Of a DNA stretch of 64,000 nt, positions 11,360-22,900 are shown one piece after another. Made by a program: the position numbers and the translations under genes. Source of the stretch: Neodontobutis hainanensis. Lineage: Eukaryota; Chordata; Actinopteri; Gobiiformes; Odontobutidae. The stretch is from assembly GCA_024349245.1 (NCBI GenBank), contig JALDNG010000809.1, positions 20,438 through 84,437 of the forward strand. Direction: 5' to 3'. A model generated the notes under the pieces. The model did not search any database and was not told where the DNA came from. It saw only the letters and a list, made by a program, of their open reading frames with translations. Each line of letters begins with the position of its first letter. Position 1 is the first letter of the stretch.

Positions 11360-12690
11360 ATTTGTGTGGTTTTCAGATAAATTAATTCAGATTCAGTTTA
11401 TTTATAAATTTTTACTTGATAAAAATTATTTTTCACAAAGATTTATGAGGTATATTAAGTAAGATTTAAATGAACAAAATTCACGTTATATTAAATTATC
11501 TATAATATGATATATTTAGTGTCATTTAATTAATACAGAGGTAGCGCAATAAAATTGTAAAAGATTTAGAAATCGATAAGAGGTAACAAAAAAATTCTAT
11601 TCTTAATAATACCATTTAATTTTTATAAACACTTTAAGCATCTAAATTTATTTTTCAACTATTTTATATTTTCATGACAAAAATTAAGCATAAAAATATA
11701 AATTTTCAATATTTCACAGAGCAAAAGATTTTATATATAAATTATCTCGAAACTCAAGGAAAAATTTAATTCAAGAGATTCATATAAAACTTTTATAAAT
11801 AATTGTAATCTTCAGTAAATAAATTACACGATTAAAACATGTGAAAGACTGAGATATCTCATGAGTATGAAAATTTTCCAATGATAACTTTTGATGCATG
11901 ATAAGGTTGAAATTATTTTTAATTTTTTCGAAAAACATTTGGAGCATTAAATTCTGTTTAATTTAAAACTAGTGAGATATTTTTTCTTACTTAAATGGGA
12001 CGAAGTTTTAATAAAATAAAATTTCAGCTTAATTTACGTTTCTTAATATGTTTAGGTTTCTATAAGTTAAATTCAATAGAATTAGATCTTTTCATTTTTT
12101 ATTAAAATTTCATGAATACCTTTTACATTATATACTTCAAAATCTTAACGAAATTTATTCATAAGGTAACGGTGAAAAACATTCTGCTTTTATATTTCGC
12201 TTGTTATTGCTTATTATCTGAATATATCTTATAGATTTAATCAATTTAAATATCCATTAATTTAAATTTATCCAGAACATTTTTTGCAAAATACTAAAAT
12301 TTCTTAGAACTCTTTAAATAAAATAAAATTTCTCACACTTAATGATCATAAAATGAAATGTTACTACATTGGGATAATAACTACCAATTCAACACAATCT
12401 TCTTGAGAAATAAAAAACATTCAATTGATCATTAATAAATTTATATGACTTACATCAGTCAATCATACTCCATATAATACTCAGAACAAAAATTTTTAAT
12501 GATAGTTGGAAGTCTCTCGGCAAAAACTTGAAGATTGAAAAAATTTATGTAAAACAAAGGAAGCTTTAACAAAAATATTTATTCTTCTGTTTTATCATGT
12601 TTAGTATAATTGATGCACATCAACTTTTTAAAAGATAACTTTGATTTTCTTTAAATAAAAATCAAATATCTTTCACATTATAATTCACCT
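11360..12690. other. A+T-rich stretch, nothing recognised
   Basis: No coding-like frame, repeat or element landmark seen. Confidence 0.5.
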
Positions 12691-12700
12691 ACATTATCTA

Positions 12701-13228
12701 TCAAAATTGAAAAATTATTTTGTCATCACCATGTGATTCGGTAATATTCATGTCGATTATACATTCGTGATTACCAAAAATTTTAAAATATGAAGTAAAT
12801 TCTCAAATATAATAAACTGTTCAGCTCAAACTTTTTCTGCCCTGTTTAAAATACTTTTATTCAAATTTTTAGCATGTCTTTTTGACGTGATCTTAAAAAA
12901 ATATCACATTTTTTATTTAATTCATAGTAAATTTAAATTTATCAAAAGCGGAATGAATTATTTTAACACTCTACATTTGACTTGTTTCTTAATAAGTAGT
13001 TGAGAAACCATTTGAACATATATGTCTATGATGTTTATTTTCGATATTATAATTAATTTAAAATATATGATTCAGATAGATTGTGATTCGTTAGACCAAT
13101 TTAACTCAAACTTATATTTGGATTAAAAAAAGATTTCTAGACTTATGATTTTAATGTCTGTTTTTCTGTGTTGATATAAGTGTTAATAATTCACCTTTTT
13201 GAAAAAACATTTTCTGAATTTTCATCAT
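12701..13228 (-). CDS. Four-exon gene model, unknown protein of about 75 residues
   Basis: Minus-strand exons: 13228-13195 (ATG ATG start), 13025-12970 (or ending at 12982), 12891-12855 and 12801-12701. The last exon follows TATATTTGAG and reads a hydrophilic peptide including FGNHECIIDMNITESHGDD, ending in TGA. The second gives IYVQMVSQLLIKKQ, the third ITSKRHAKNLNK. Reading phases agree at all three junctions (G/AC, phase 0, A/AA). Introns would be 53-169 bases. Donors are GTGAAT, GTGTTA or GTCAAA, and GTATTT, all weaker than consensus, so the chain could be partly chance. No domain recognised. Confidence 0.35.
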
Positions 13229-13239
13229 CAATTTTTTGA

Positions 13240-14850
13240 AAATTTATTTTAACTACAGACGAATGGTATATCATATAAATATATAACGAAGACAGACACA
13301 CGTTACATTTTTCAATCCTAAATCATAAAATGCCAAAAAAACGTTTTCTGTAACTGGGTAAGTAAATCATTGTAAAATTTTTTTATTACTCATATTACTA
13401 TGTTCAATGAAATATGATTTTACACATGAACAGACGTTATATCAAAAGTTGAAGTTATAAATGACTGTATTTTATTTTATCAACTGATTTTTAATTTGAG
13501 TTTAAATAGATATAATGATATAAATTCAGTTTATTTTTGTTTTAAAAATATTTTATGATTGTTATTTTTGCATACAAATTCAAGCGTTAAAATATTTCAT
13601 AAATATCAGTTTTTTATGTTTTTAAATTTTCAAAGATTATTAAATTTAATTGTTAAATTTCATATTTAATACCACACCAACTTAATGAATCACATAAAAG
13701 AGTTTATAAATATGACATATTAATCGTTCAAAACTCAAGAATTAAAAATGTTAATATGTTTCAAATATTTTTACTCGAGTCACCATTTGATACTTATTCA
13801 TTTTTAATTCTGATAAATTTAATTTTTTACCATAACGTTGAATTTAAAAATTTTAGTTAATTAGAAAAATATATTGAAAACAATGATCTCATGCATAAAC
13901 ATAATTGATTCACCACTATTTAAGTAATAAATAAAAGTCATAGAAAATTCAAAAGAAAAGGTCAGTTTTATCATAAGAACAACTAAATTGTATTTATTTG
14001 ACAAGATACTAGTTATGTTAGAGAATGTAATATTCTTTATCGATGTATTCCCATCAAAAATGATATAAATTGATAAAAGAGTTTATAATATTTTAATTAA
14101 TCAAATTTTAATCATTAAAAAAATATTTTTAATGGTATCAGACGAAAAATCTTAAATTAAAAAGTTGTCTTTAAGTAAAAAATGATTTGATGTAAATATT
14201 CGGAATAAGCAAATCCTTATAAAATCAACGTTTAAAGAAAATTAAATTCTATTAAATATATAATTATCATTATTCAAATTTTAACAAAGTAGTTCTATTT
14301 ATATTAAAAGCTTGAAATTGCCACCAGATAAAAAACTTCGATGGCCACAGTTCATAATCTATGTTGGTAAAGAAAATGTATTTGTAAAATTCTTCAACAA
14401 ATAATATATATTGAGATTGAAAAAATGAGTATATCTTAAAAATGGCACATTAAAATCGCAAACGATCGATTTTCATGTGAAAAGATAAATGAATAAAAAA
14501 TATTAAATACCTCAAAGATACGTGAATACAGAAATACTTTAATTTGATTTATTATGAAAATCTGATTTAATACCCACTTTTTTTGATTTCTAGAGTGATT
14601 GTAAACCAATGTCGATTTTGCAATGTATTAATAGAAACATGGGAGAAAAATATTTCAATGTAATTTAATCAATCCAATAATATTTCAAAATAAATCTTAG
14701 CATTGACTTAATAAATAATGATTTTTTTTAATTTTCATCAATAATGTCGATAAAAAAAACACATTAAATTTTACAATAGTTTAGAGACTTAATTTGAATC
14801 TTTGTGACTAGATCAAATATTTATTGATATAAAATGGATAAGTAAAATTT
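13240..14850. other. A+T-rich stretch; possible left part of a Merlin relic
   Basis: Mostly desert. A less A+T-rich patch at 14310-14380 (reading RWPQFIIYVG) may belong to the 5' part of the transposase relic that follows. Nothing else recognised. Confidence 0.4.
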
Positions 14851-14859
14851 ATTTGAGAC

Positions 14860-15430
14860 ATGCGCTTCTCAAATAAAATCAAATCGAGAATAATTTTTTC
14901 CCCCATAGATATAAATTAAACGCAATTTGAAAAAATTTTAATAAAAATGATAGATTATACTGCAAACATATGAAAATGATCAAACAAATAAAATTTCAAT
15001 ATATATTATAAAATATTTGAAAAAATGGTTGTGGGTCGAATTTATTGCAGACAAAAGATGTTTTACTGCTCTTATATATTTCAAAAAAAAGACATAAACT
15101 ATCCATGATTGATATGATATCCAAACACGTTAATCCGGGTTCGCTAAAAGTTAATGATCGTTAGAATAGGTATAAAGTATTGACGCAAGAATGGTGAAAT
15201 CACAACACTGTAAAACGTTCATATAAATTTATTGATCTTTCTTAACTGTGACAAACACTAAAAAAAAAGTAAACTTGTAGTGGCATGTGTAGCGAGTTGC
15301 TCGATATTAACACAAGAAAGGAACGATATCTGTTTTACAGTTTTGGAGAGTTTCTCTTGAAATAAACTCATCACAAGACATTCTTAAGCATTCTTGGTTC
15401 TTCTTAAAAATTCTGCTGATTTATACGATC
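14860..15430 (+). pseudogene. Merlin/ISXO2-type (IS1595) transposase relic 1
   Basis: Across frameshifts the plus strand matches the ISXO2-like domain. At about 14885-14960 a helix-turn-helix-like N-terminal part reads NFFPPIDIN then FEKIL. At 15028-15080 it reads WVEFIADKRCFTALI, matching 'WVFGGI...CF.V.V'. At 15110-15210 it reads MISKHVNPGSLKV...NRYKVL and then VKRSYKFIDLS, matching '..I..HI.PGS.I.SD.W.AY ... VNHS..FVD'. Next come TNTKKKVNL-WHV-RVAR and an 'EFLL' like block to about 15420. The EIDES block before WVF seems deleted. The second aspartate survives in KVNDR and the glutamate of the IES block is replaced by a lysine run. Broken and certainly inactive. Confidence 0.75.
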
Positions 15431-15915
15431 CTTAATAATTTTTTTCACCCAATCAATTCAAAATTATTTTGTTTTATTGCGTTTAATTCCTTCTTATTCT
15501 ATTTTAGCTTTTCAAAAAGTAATTATACTGACTACAATAATTTTATTAATTCCTTGATTGTTATTCTGCCTTTTTTTCTTTATGAATATCTTATATAAAC
15601 ATAAGTTTCTATATGATAAGAACGAATCTGAGTCTTAAAAAGCAAATAAAATATTCGTTATTTTATTTATAAGAAGCTGAATCAAAAATTCAAATCGTGA
15701 CGATCTAGTTTTTTTATTTCAGAACGAGAAAATACCTGAACTTAAGAATTTGTAATAATGTACATTGTATATGTAAATAAACGGGAAATAGATTCGAAAA
15801 TTTTGAATTATACTGACAAAAAAAGTAGAAAACATTCAGAAGTTTGCTTAAATTCGAAAGAAAATAAAAAAATATTTTAACTGATAATTGTTTTCTTTGA
15901 CGTTCATTATTTTAT
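15431..15915. other. A+T-rich stretch, nothing recognised
   Basis: No coding-like frame. It separates the Merlin relic from the minus-strand repeat-protein pseudogene. I saw no matching inverted repeats that would mark the transposon end. Confidence 0.45.
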
Positions 15916-15917
15916 AG

Positions 15918-16365
15918 ATTTTTAAACTCATTTAAGGGATTAACTTCATCATTTATGGTATTTGATAATACATTTAGGTGATTATATTCGTCATATATCG
16001 TATACAGATAATCATAAGTGTTTTGGGTAATGGTTTTGAGATTTTGTTCATCACTCAATGGAATTCAATAATAATTATACGGATTTTTTAAATCAAATAT
16101 GGGAATATGATTGGCTATCAATGTATTTAAATAATCCTTAATGTCATTTGATCTATCTATTATGAAATCGAATAAGTCCATTTAGATAAACATTCTGTCA
16201 TCTAAGGTGTTTTGATCATCATTCATAGATAACTTAATCTTTCTTAAATTTTCAGATACGATGAACTTAAAATGGTATACATTTAATTAGTTAAGAATCA
16301 TCATGGATGTCTCATACATGAATAAAGAAAACACAAGTTTAAGAATATCGGTATCCGATTAAATA
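15918..16365 (-). pseudogene. Decayed hydrophilic protein gene, one frame with stops
   Basis: A single minus-strand frame stays protein-like for about 150 codons, interrupted only by stop codons and with no apparent frameshift. It reads (from high to low coordinate) SDTDILKLVFSLFMYETS, stop, FKFIVSENLRKIKLSMNDDQ...DDRMFI, stop, MDLFDFIIDRSNDIKDYLN...PYNYY, stop, then IPLSDEQNLKTITQNTYDY...LNEFKNL and stop. The peptide is acidic and polar with spaced Leu/Ile residues, unlike a chance translation. Stops are TAA or TGA in place of presumably sense codons. Family unknown. It continues upstream into 16440-16760, where the residues form short repeats. Confidence 0.5.
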
Positions 16366-16429
16366 TCAACAATCTTAATGGGACATAAAATGTGTAATTA
16401 TTAGTTTTAATATTGATAAGAATAATTAT

Positions 16430-16760
16430 TCAAAGATTTCTTTTATATTAGTTGTGATTATGCTGAGAAGTAAAATTAAGTTTTTATAGAGTTTTAGCAA
16501 TTACTTAATAATCTTTTCAATAAACTTGACTGTTTTGAGATATATTTCATAATTTTTTCAAAAGACTAAATAATCTGATATCAACTTCATTATTTTTTCA
16601 ACCAGTTAAATAACCAGAGCATTTAACGTCATAATTTTTTTGTCAACTTAATATTTATTGCAATTAAACTAATAATATCCTTAATTCATTAAATTATTAT
16701 GAACGATTAAATAATATTTTTACAATTTATCCATGGTAAATCAACTTAATATGTATATTT
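16430..16760 (-). repeat. Degenerate tandem repeat of about 42 bp (14 codons)
   Basis: At least three units of 40-42 bases can be lined up on the plus strand, each with a core like TTCATAATTTTTTCAA...TAAATAA. They start near 16547, 16587 and 16629, with weaker units on both sides. On the minus strand they read VEKIMKLISDYLVF-like peptides with stops at unit ends. A period divisible by three and the neighbouring decayed frame suggest this was a repeat-containing protein on the minus strand. Confidence 0.45.
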
Positions 16761-16769
16761 GAGAATCGA

Positions 16770-17275
16770 GCCACTGAAATCGATTTATCAATGCATTCTT
16801 TATTTCGAAAAAATAAAATATTTTTTTAATTTAATTACAATCTTTTATCCAGATGTTTTCTAAATAAACCGCTTGTGCCTAATACATAGAATTTGATTTT
16901 TCTTTTACTGAACCTAAAAACCGAAAAATGGTAAATATAATAATTAATTCATCATCATTCCAAATGTAAGACTATCAAGGTGAAATTGAATAAAACACAG
17001 TTTTCATATCAAGCGAAATTGATGAAGACACAAGTTATGAATAAAACTGCAAAGCAGGAGAGAAAACCTTGTATCTTGTAGAACGAGAGGACAGATTATA
17101 GTAAAAAGAACAAATAAAGTTTTAAACAAAAACAATGAAATAATAGATTTAAATTCACAAGAAGTTCTTCATTATCTGATAAAACTTTATTTTTTTAAGT
17201 AAATAATAGACTAATAACACAATAATTCAAAAATAAGAAAAAATCGGACAATTATTTTAATAATAGATTGTTATC
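16770..17275. other. A+T-rich stretch, nothing recognised
   Basis: No coding-like frame. A G+C-richer patch at 17040-17100 is too short to interpret. Confidence 0.45.
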
Positions 17276-17279
17276 AAAA

Positions 17280-17900
17280 TGTGTTAGTATTTAACTCGTG
17301 AAGAAAAAGAACAGATTCTCGCTCAGGTTGAAAAATAATATACTGTTACTAAAGTTGAGTTTTCAACTGATGTCATGAAAAATATATGGAGTAAATTATT
17401 CCTATGTTCCATTGACAGATCTCTACATCAGTTTAAATATCCATAAAATATAAATTTGGTACCTTTAGCGAAAGAGTAGTGACTAAACAATGTATACTTA
17501 GCAGCATATTCTTTGGTGTATCAGAATATGATCATTAAACAATGATTTATATTTCGTTTATCTTTGAAGTTTGGTTAATAGTGGTTTGTAGACCGTACAA
17601 GAAAAGAAATAAAAAATGGGAAACACGTTTATTTGAGTGTTCTAGCCTCATGGAGATTAAATATTTCCAAAAGGTAGAGATTCTGATCTATGGATGCTAC
17701 ATCTAAAATTCAAGTAATATCTGTTTGTGTTGGAGATATCAAAAGAGCCAGGGAAAAACCTGAAAGAATGTTTTTTCAAAGAGGAAATACTTTTTTCTTG
17801 TTTTAATCATAGACTACGCTAAAATTCACTGAATTCAATAGTTATTTTGAAAACCAGGTTATAGATCAATATAATTTCATGTATCTTACCATCTTTTAAT
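17280..17900 (+). other. Unidentified less A+T-rich island, possible decayed element
   Basis: About 600 bases with raised G+C and broken plus-strand frames. It begins REEKEQILAQVEK and VTKVEFSTDVMKNIW, which looks like a helix-turn-helix region. Farther on it reads KKRNKKWETRLFECSS and later ISVCVGDIKRAREKPERM. The shape suggests another dead transposon, perhaps of the pogo type, but I could not find a DDE triad or inverted ends. The assignment is a guess. Confidence 0.3.
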
Positions 17901-17904
17901 AGTT

Positions 17905-18290
17905 TTCAATACACTATAAAACGTTTATGCATCTTTTTAAATTATGGTTGGCAAAGTGGATAAAATTAATAGATTCAATCTCGGAAACTAGTAAATTAAA
18001 ATTTTGAGAAATCCATTTAATGTTTGCGCATTTTTGTTGTTAAAAGATTTGATTTTTAATGACATGTGCGAATTTAAGTAAAAAAATGAATTATTTTATT
18101 CACTCAATTTATTATATTGCAATGTTATTTTAACTCGATGGCTAAATTATAGTTTGATTGCAAAATATATTAATTTTATTGTAAAGATAATAAGGTTGTT
18201 ACAAAAACTACCTCTAAATTGAGTATGGATTAACATAGCTTAATTATATATTTTTGTGCGGCTTTAATATCTGGGCGGTATTATACAGAT
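17905..18290. other. A+T-rich stretch, nothing recognised
   Basis: No coding-like frame. The last 50 bases before 18298 would be the 5' leader of the next gene model. Confidence 0.4.
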
Positions 18291-18297
18291 AACATCA

Positions 18298-19011
18298 ATG
18301 TCTAAAGTCATGACACTACTTCTTTTATGTTTGACAATATATGAGGTACGTATTTAGTTAAATTTCTCACTTAGTTTCTTTTAAATCGGCTTTTATGAAC
18401 ATTTTTTAACTTTTCATCTCATTAGTTTTCTTGAAGATTTTTTATTTTGGTCACTTTACTCTTTTAATTTTTTATGCTTCCATATACCTATCGGCTAATG
18501 ATAATTCAAAAAATATAATAAACGACCTTCTTATTTTAATTTAACAGTATCATGATTAAAGTATTTTCTAAAATTAATTAAATAATAAGTGGAACTTTAT
18601 TCCTAAACTACACTATTTTATGTTTGAACATTTAATTTTGTACGATATCCGGTGTTAAGCAAATTATCTGTTAAATGAATATATATTTGTAAATTTTTTA
18701 TCCAAAAATTATTATTTTATATGCGTATATAATTAAACGCAAAAAACACGCTCTTGCGCAACGAGCGCGCGCAATGCATTCATAAATTAGACAGCATATT
18801 TTTTATAACAAATAAAAAAATTTTTAAAGATACATTGAAATATTTTTCTTTCAATCATTTGAATAAAGAATTTTATTATAAATTAATAAATTTTTATTCA
18901 TTTATTTTAAGAATTATATTGCCAGATTTGTTTTTTATATCTTCAATGTTATTGAATATGTTTTCGATAATAAAATACAATTTAAAAAGAATAAAAAAAA
19001 TTTACGAATAA
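18298..19011 (+). CDS. Possible two-exon gene with signal-peptide-like first exon
   Basis: The first exon (18298-18345) starts ATG and reads MSKVMTLLLLCLTIYE, a typical short signal-peptide core, followed by a good donor (GTACGT) in phase 0. The best in-phase acceptor is the AG at 18764-18765. After it, a frame beginning RAQCIHKLDSIFF runs 82 codons to TAA. The later part of that frame is rich in Phe, Ile, Asn and Lys and may be chance. The acceptor lacks a pyrimidine tract. The model is plausible for a small secreted or membrane protein of about 98 residues, but the second exon is uncertain. Confidence 0.3.
18749..18774. other. G+C-rich overlapping inverted repeats
   Basis: In otherwise A+T-rich DNA, CGCTC (18749-18753) pairs with GAGCG (18763-18767) around a loop that is itself the palindrome TTGCGCAA. 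TTGCGC (18754-18759) can instead pair with GCGCAA (18769-18774). The two hairpins exclude each other. TTGCGCAA is also the core of C/EBP-type bZIP sites in animals. Function unknown. Confidence 0.45.
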
Positions 19012-19430
19012 GTTTGAAAATTCATAAAAATCTAATTACAGTGATGGTATTTCTTGATTCTTTAACGAATGAATAGTTTAAAAAATTTTTCGAATAAATA
19101 ATAAACTTGTATTCACATATTAAACATATTAAGTGCAATGTATTATGTAAGCTTTTGAACCTATGCCATTATATATTTGAGTTTCTATGATGTTTTTTAC
19201 AAATAATATCATTTCGAATTGATAAAATCAAAATCTTTCAAATTTATGCGCACGTATATCTTCTTATTCATGAATTATTTCATTTTTATCTTATATTTCT
19301 GCATGATTTTTTCATAATAGGATCAGAATAATCAATTCACATATTATATTTTAGTTTCATAAATTATTGAGTTCATATTTTTATTCATTAAACTCATAAA
19401 TAATATATTATTTGTTTTCAAAATAAACCT

Positions 19431-19622
19431 ATGTTTTATATTGTCGAATTTAATAAATTTTATTTCGAAACAAGGTTCACTTTTCTGATTCACGTTTTGA
19501 CTGCTATATTTAAATTTTTTATCATGTGCATTCAGATAAATTTAAACGAGCTAATCTTCATTGTTTGTCTTGTAGAAATATTAGCCAAAAATTATATTCG
19601 TTTTATAAAATTTTGGCTTTAG
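19431..19622 (+). CDS. Small hydrophobic ORF, 63 residues
   Basis: An ATG frame ending TAG. It contains two hydrophobic stretches (about residues 16-33 and 40-52, for example LIHVLTAIFKFFIMC and LIFIVCLVEIL) and a basic C-terminus. Codon use is fairly mixed (GTC GAA, AGG TTC, CTG ATT CAC, GCC AAA). It could be a small two-span membrane protein. It lies between two plus-strand gene models and could belong to an intron or leader of the second. No family recognised. Confidence 0.35.
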   Translation: MFYIVEFNKFYFETRFTFLIHVLTAIFKFFIMCIQINLNELIFIVCLVEILAKNYIRFIKFWL

Positions 19623-19926
19623 AATAATAATATTTTCACATCATCTTATTTTAGCTTATCTTGGATTAAAACTATTTAACATATTTTATTTGCGCAAACT
19701 ACGTACGAACTATTATTAAATTTATTGAAACTTATTGAAATTATCATTTTTATATCTCAGATCTAATCTACGATTAAATGTTATACTGTCCTTTGAATCA
19801 TATTTAAAATGATATAATAATAAAAATAAAATTTATAAAAAAACTCATACAACCCTGCATGAATATAATAATTTTATGAATCATAAGTATATTAAAATTT
19901 ACAGCTTATAAATACCTTTTAATAAC

Positions 19927-22900
19927 ATGAAGGGGATTAATCCATCAAACGACAGTCCAACAAGTTCAACTGAGTTAGTACCTAATTCTGTTTTGAACCA
20001 TTTTAAAGTTGATGATCAACGGGTATGTATTTAATTTGACATATATTTTAACTAGAAAACGCCTCACAACACAAGATTGATTCATGATATGAAACAAAAA
20101 CATAATTCTTCTCTTAGGCTTATCTAATATACCTCTTATAATGTTTTCAAATATTTATCGTAAAAACTAAAATCAATTTTTTACATTTACATGTTAACAA
20201 ATATTGATATTTTTTTATAAACACTTGTAAATATGGCTCATTGCAAATTAATTTTTAAATAAAACTCTTCATATGGAACATTTAAATCTTTTTAAAATAT
20301 TTTTACATATGGATTATAAAAATATAACTTTTTATCTTTTACCTATCATATATTACTAAAATTGTATAACGCATACAAAAATTTATTGAATAAAATACAT
20401 GAAGCAGAAGATTTTGTTTGATAAATTTGTGGAAAAAATAAAAATAATCAAAAATAATTTTTCCTTTCAATACTTAGTTGACTCCTAAATATGAATTAAT
20501 TATCACTTCAAACTAATTTATCAAAATCTGAACAATTTAAAATCTGTCATGAAAAGCATTTATATATAAATTATAACATTATCATCATCATTACTTCTCC
20601 GTTCATTAAATATACAAAAGTTTATTTTGTTTTTTTAAACATAAAAAACCAAGTATATAATAAAAATTAAGTTATATCGATCAAATTAAAGATTTAGTTG
20701 TTAAATAATTATTTTGTTAGGATTGACCATGTAATATAGATTTAAACATACATTATCGTTTTTTCAAAGGATTATTTTTATTGTTCCTTTTAAAAATATT
20801 TCTTTTAAATAGCGTATATATAAACAAATAAGATTTTAAATATTTGAGGATATTATTTTTTAAATATCAATCTTAAATATTTTAAAACATAAATACGTCA
20901 ACATTATCTGATTTTTATCAAACAAATTAGTTCCCATATATACATAAAAAATCTTATTTTTAATTTTATTTAGTGTCATGACATTATTCATAGATAAATG
21001 TTCATAATTATTTCTAAATCGAGATTATCACAACTCACAATTAATGTATATTAACCAGATAATTACAAAAGAAAATTATAATAATGTTTTAATAAATCCT
21101 TTACTACTTAAAAAATATTCAACATATGAAAGAATTATATTTTCTTTTTTCATCTTTATATATTTATGATTTAATCATTTTGATGATTAAAACTGTATTA
21201 TAAATCAAAATAAAATATGTTATAATGTTTTTAAAATTAAAGAGAAATAGAATAATTTATTTTATTTTCGTAGATTTAGTTTAAATAACAGATGTTAAAA
21301 ATATTTATTCCCTTCTTCATTAAAATCAAATAAAAACTAAATTAATAATATAATTATCTTTAATTTTTATGAATTCAATCGAAAACGTTTTTTTATTAAA
21401 TTATGAAATTTAATAACTGAAGTAATCCAGATTAAATTTTTTAATGTAAATATTAGATAAAAATAAATTTACAAAATAATTGTAATTATAATAATGTTGT
21501 TCAAAAAGATTACTTAATTATAATTCTCATAATTTTTATAAATTTCAAAGTATATTTGTTTTTTGATACTATTTTATTAAGATTTAATTATTTTTTGTTT
21601 AGATAAAATTTAAAAAGAACTATGTCTTAAGAATCATTTATATATGCTTATATGCAAATATATACCTAAAAAATTAATATTTTGTGTCAAAAATAGTTAA
21701 TCTTAATTGCTTTGGAATGGCTCAGAAATGTAAAAATTATTTTTATGATAAGTTCCCCACCATTTTTTCATCAAAAGAGTTGGATGTATCCTTTTTTTTA
21801 ATAATAACTTTTAAAATTGATATTAATCTTACTTTATATATATTGGAAATAATAAATATATTTTTTTTGTGTTTATATTTTAATTTTTTTACTGTTTTTT
21901 TTTAAATCAAAAATCTTCTTAAATTATATCTCATATTTTTTAATATTTTATTACGATAGAAATTACAAATTATGAAATATAAACATTTACTTTTACACAT
22001 AAATTTTATTTAAATTTCATAGGAACTAGATTCATTTGTTTATAAAACACCAGTATTATTTATTTTTGATGTAGGTCAATAATTTATCAAATGAAGCTTC
22101 TGATAGAGTATGATTTTTTTTAAATTGAGTAATAAAGCAAAATATCTTTTACATTTATATTAAAATCGGCGTTAAAAATGATAGATGTCACAAAAATCAC
22201 CATGATAATTCTAAACTATACAAATTTTGAATATCATAATATAGCTTATCTTAATTATCGTATGATTAACGACATCAAAAAATACAACGTTATGTGAAAA
22301 TTATATTGTGTATATATTGGAAGCAAATTTATTATCATTTTTTATATGAATTAATCTTTTTTAAATAGTATGTTAACTCAAATTATTCTTAAGATGTTTT
22401 TAATGATATAAAACAGAATAGACTAAATTTTCATGAATATAGATTCAAAAAATCTTAGAAGATATACTTCGCGTAAATATTTACAATAATTCCTAGAGTT
22501 GGACATACAAAAATATTGATCCTAATGTAATAAAATATTATAATTAAAATATGTTATAATTTATATTAAAAAATTAATAAATGTTTTAAGAATGATAAAA
22601 AATAACGATGAGTAATTTTTAAGAGAATGAGTCATTCCTTTTAATATTTTCAGTGGTTATTCAAAAGTCCGTCTAATTTGAGAATATATATAAAATGATT
22701 TATTCAAATCATACATATATTGGTTTTTTGCAAAATATTGAATATATATAATCATCGATTATGCAAAATTATATAATTCCATATACATGTAAATTATAAT
22801 TATTTTCAATATAAATTTAATACAGGTTTATCTCGCTATTTTTAAAACTAAAACTCTTCTTATGATCGCAAAAATTAAAACAAAAGTTATAGTGAGAGAA

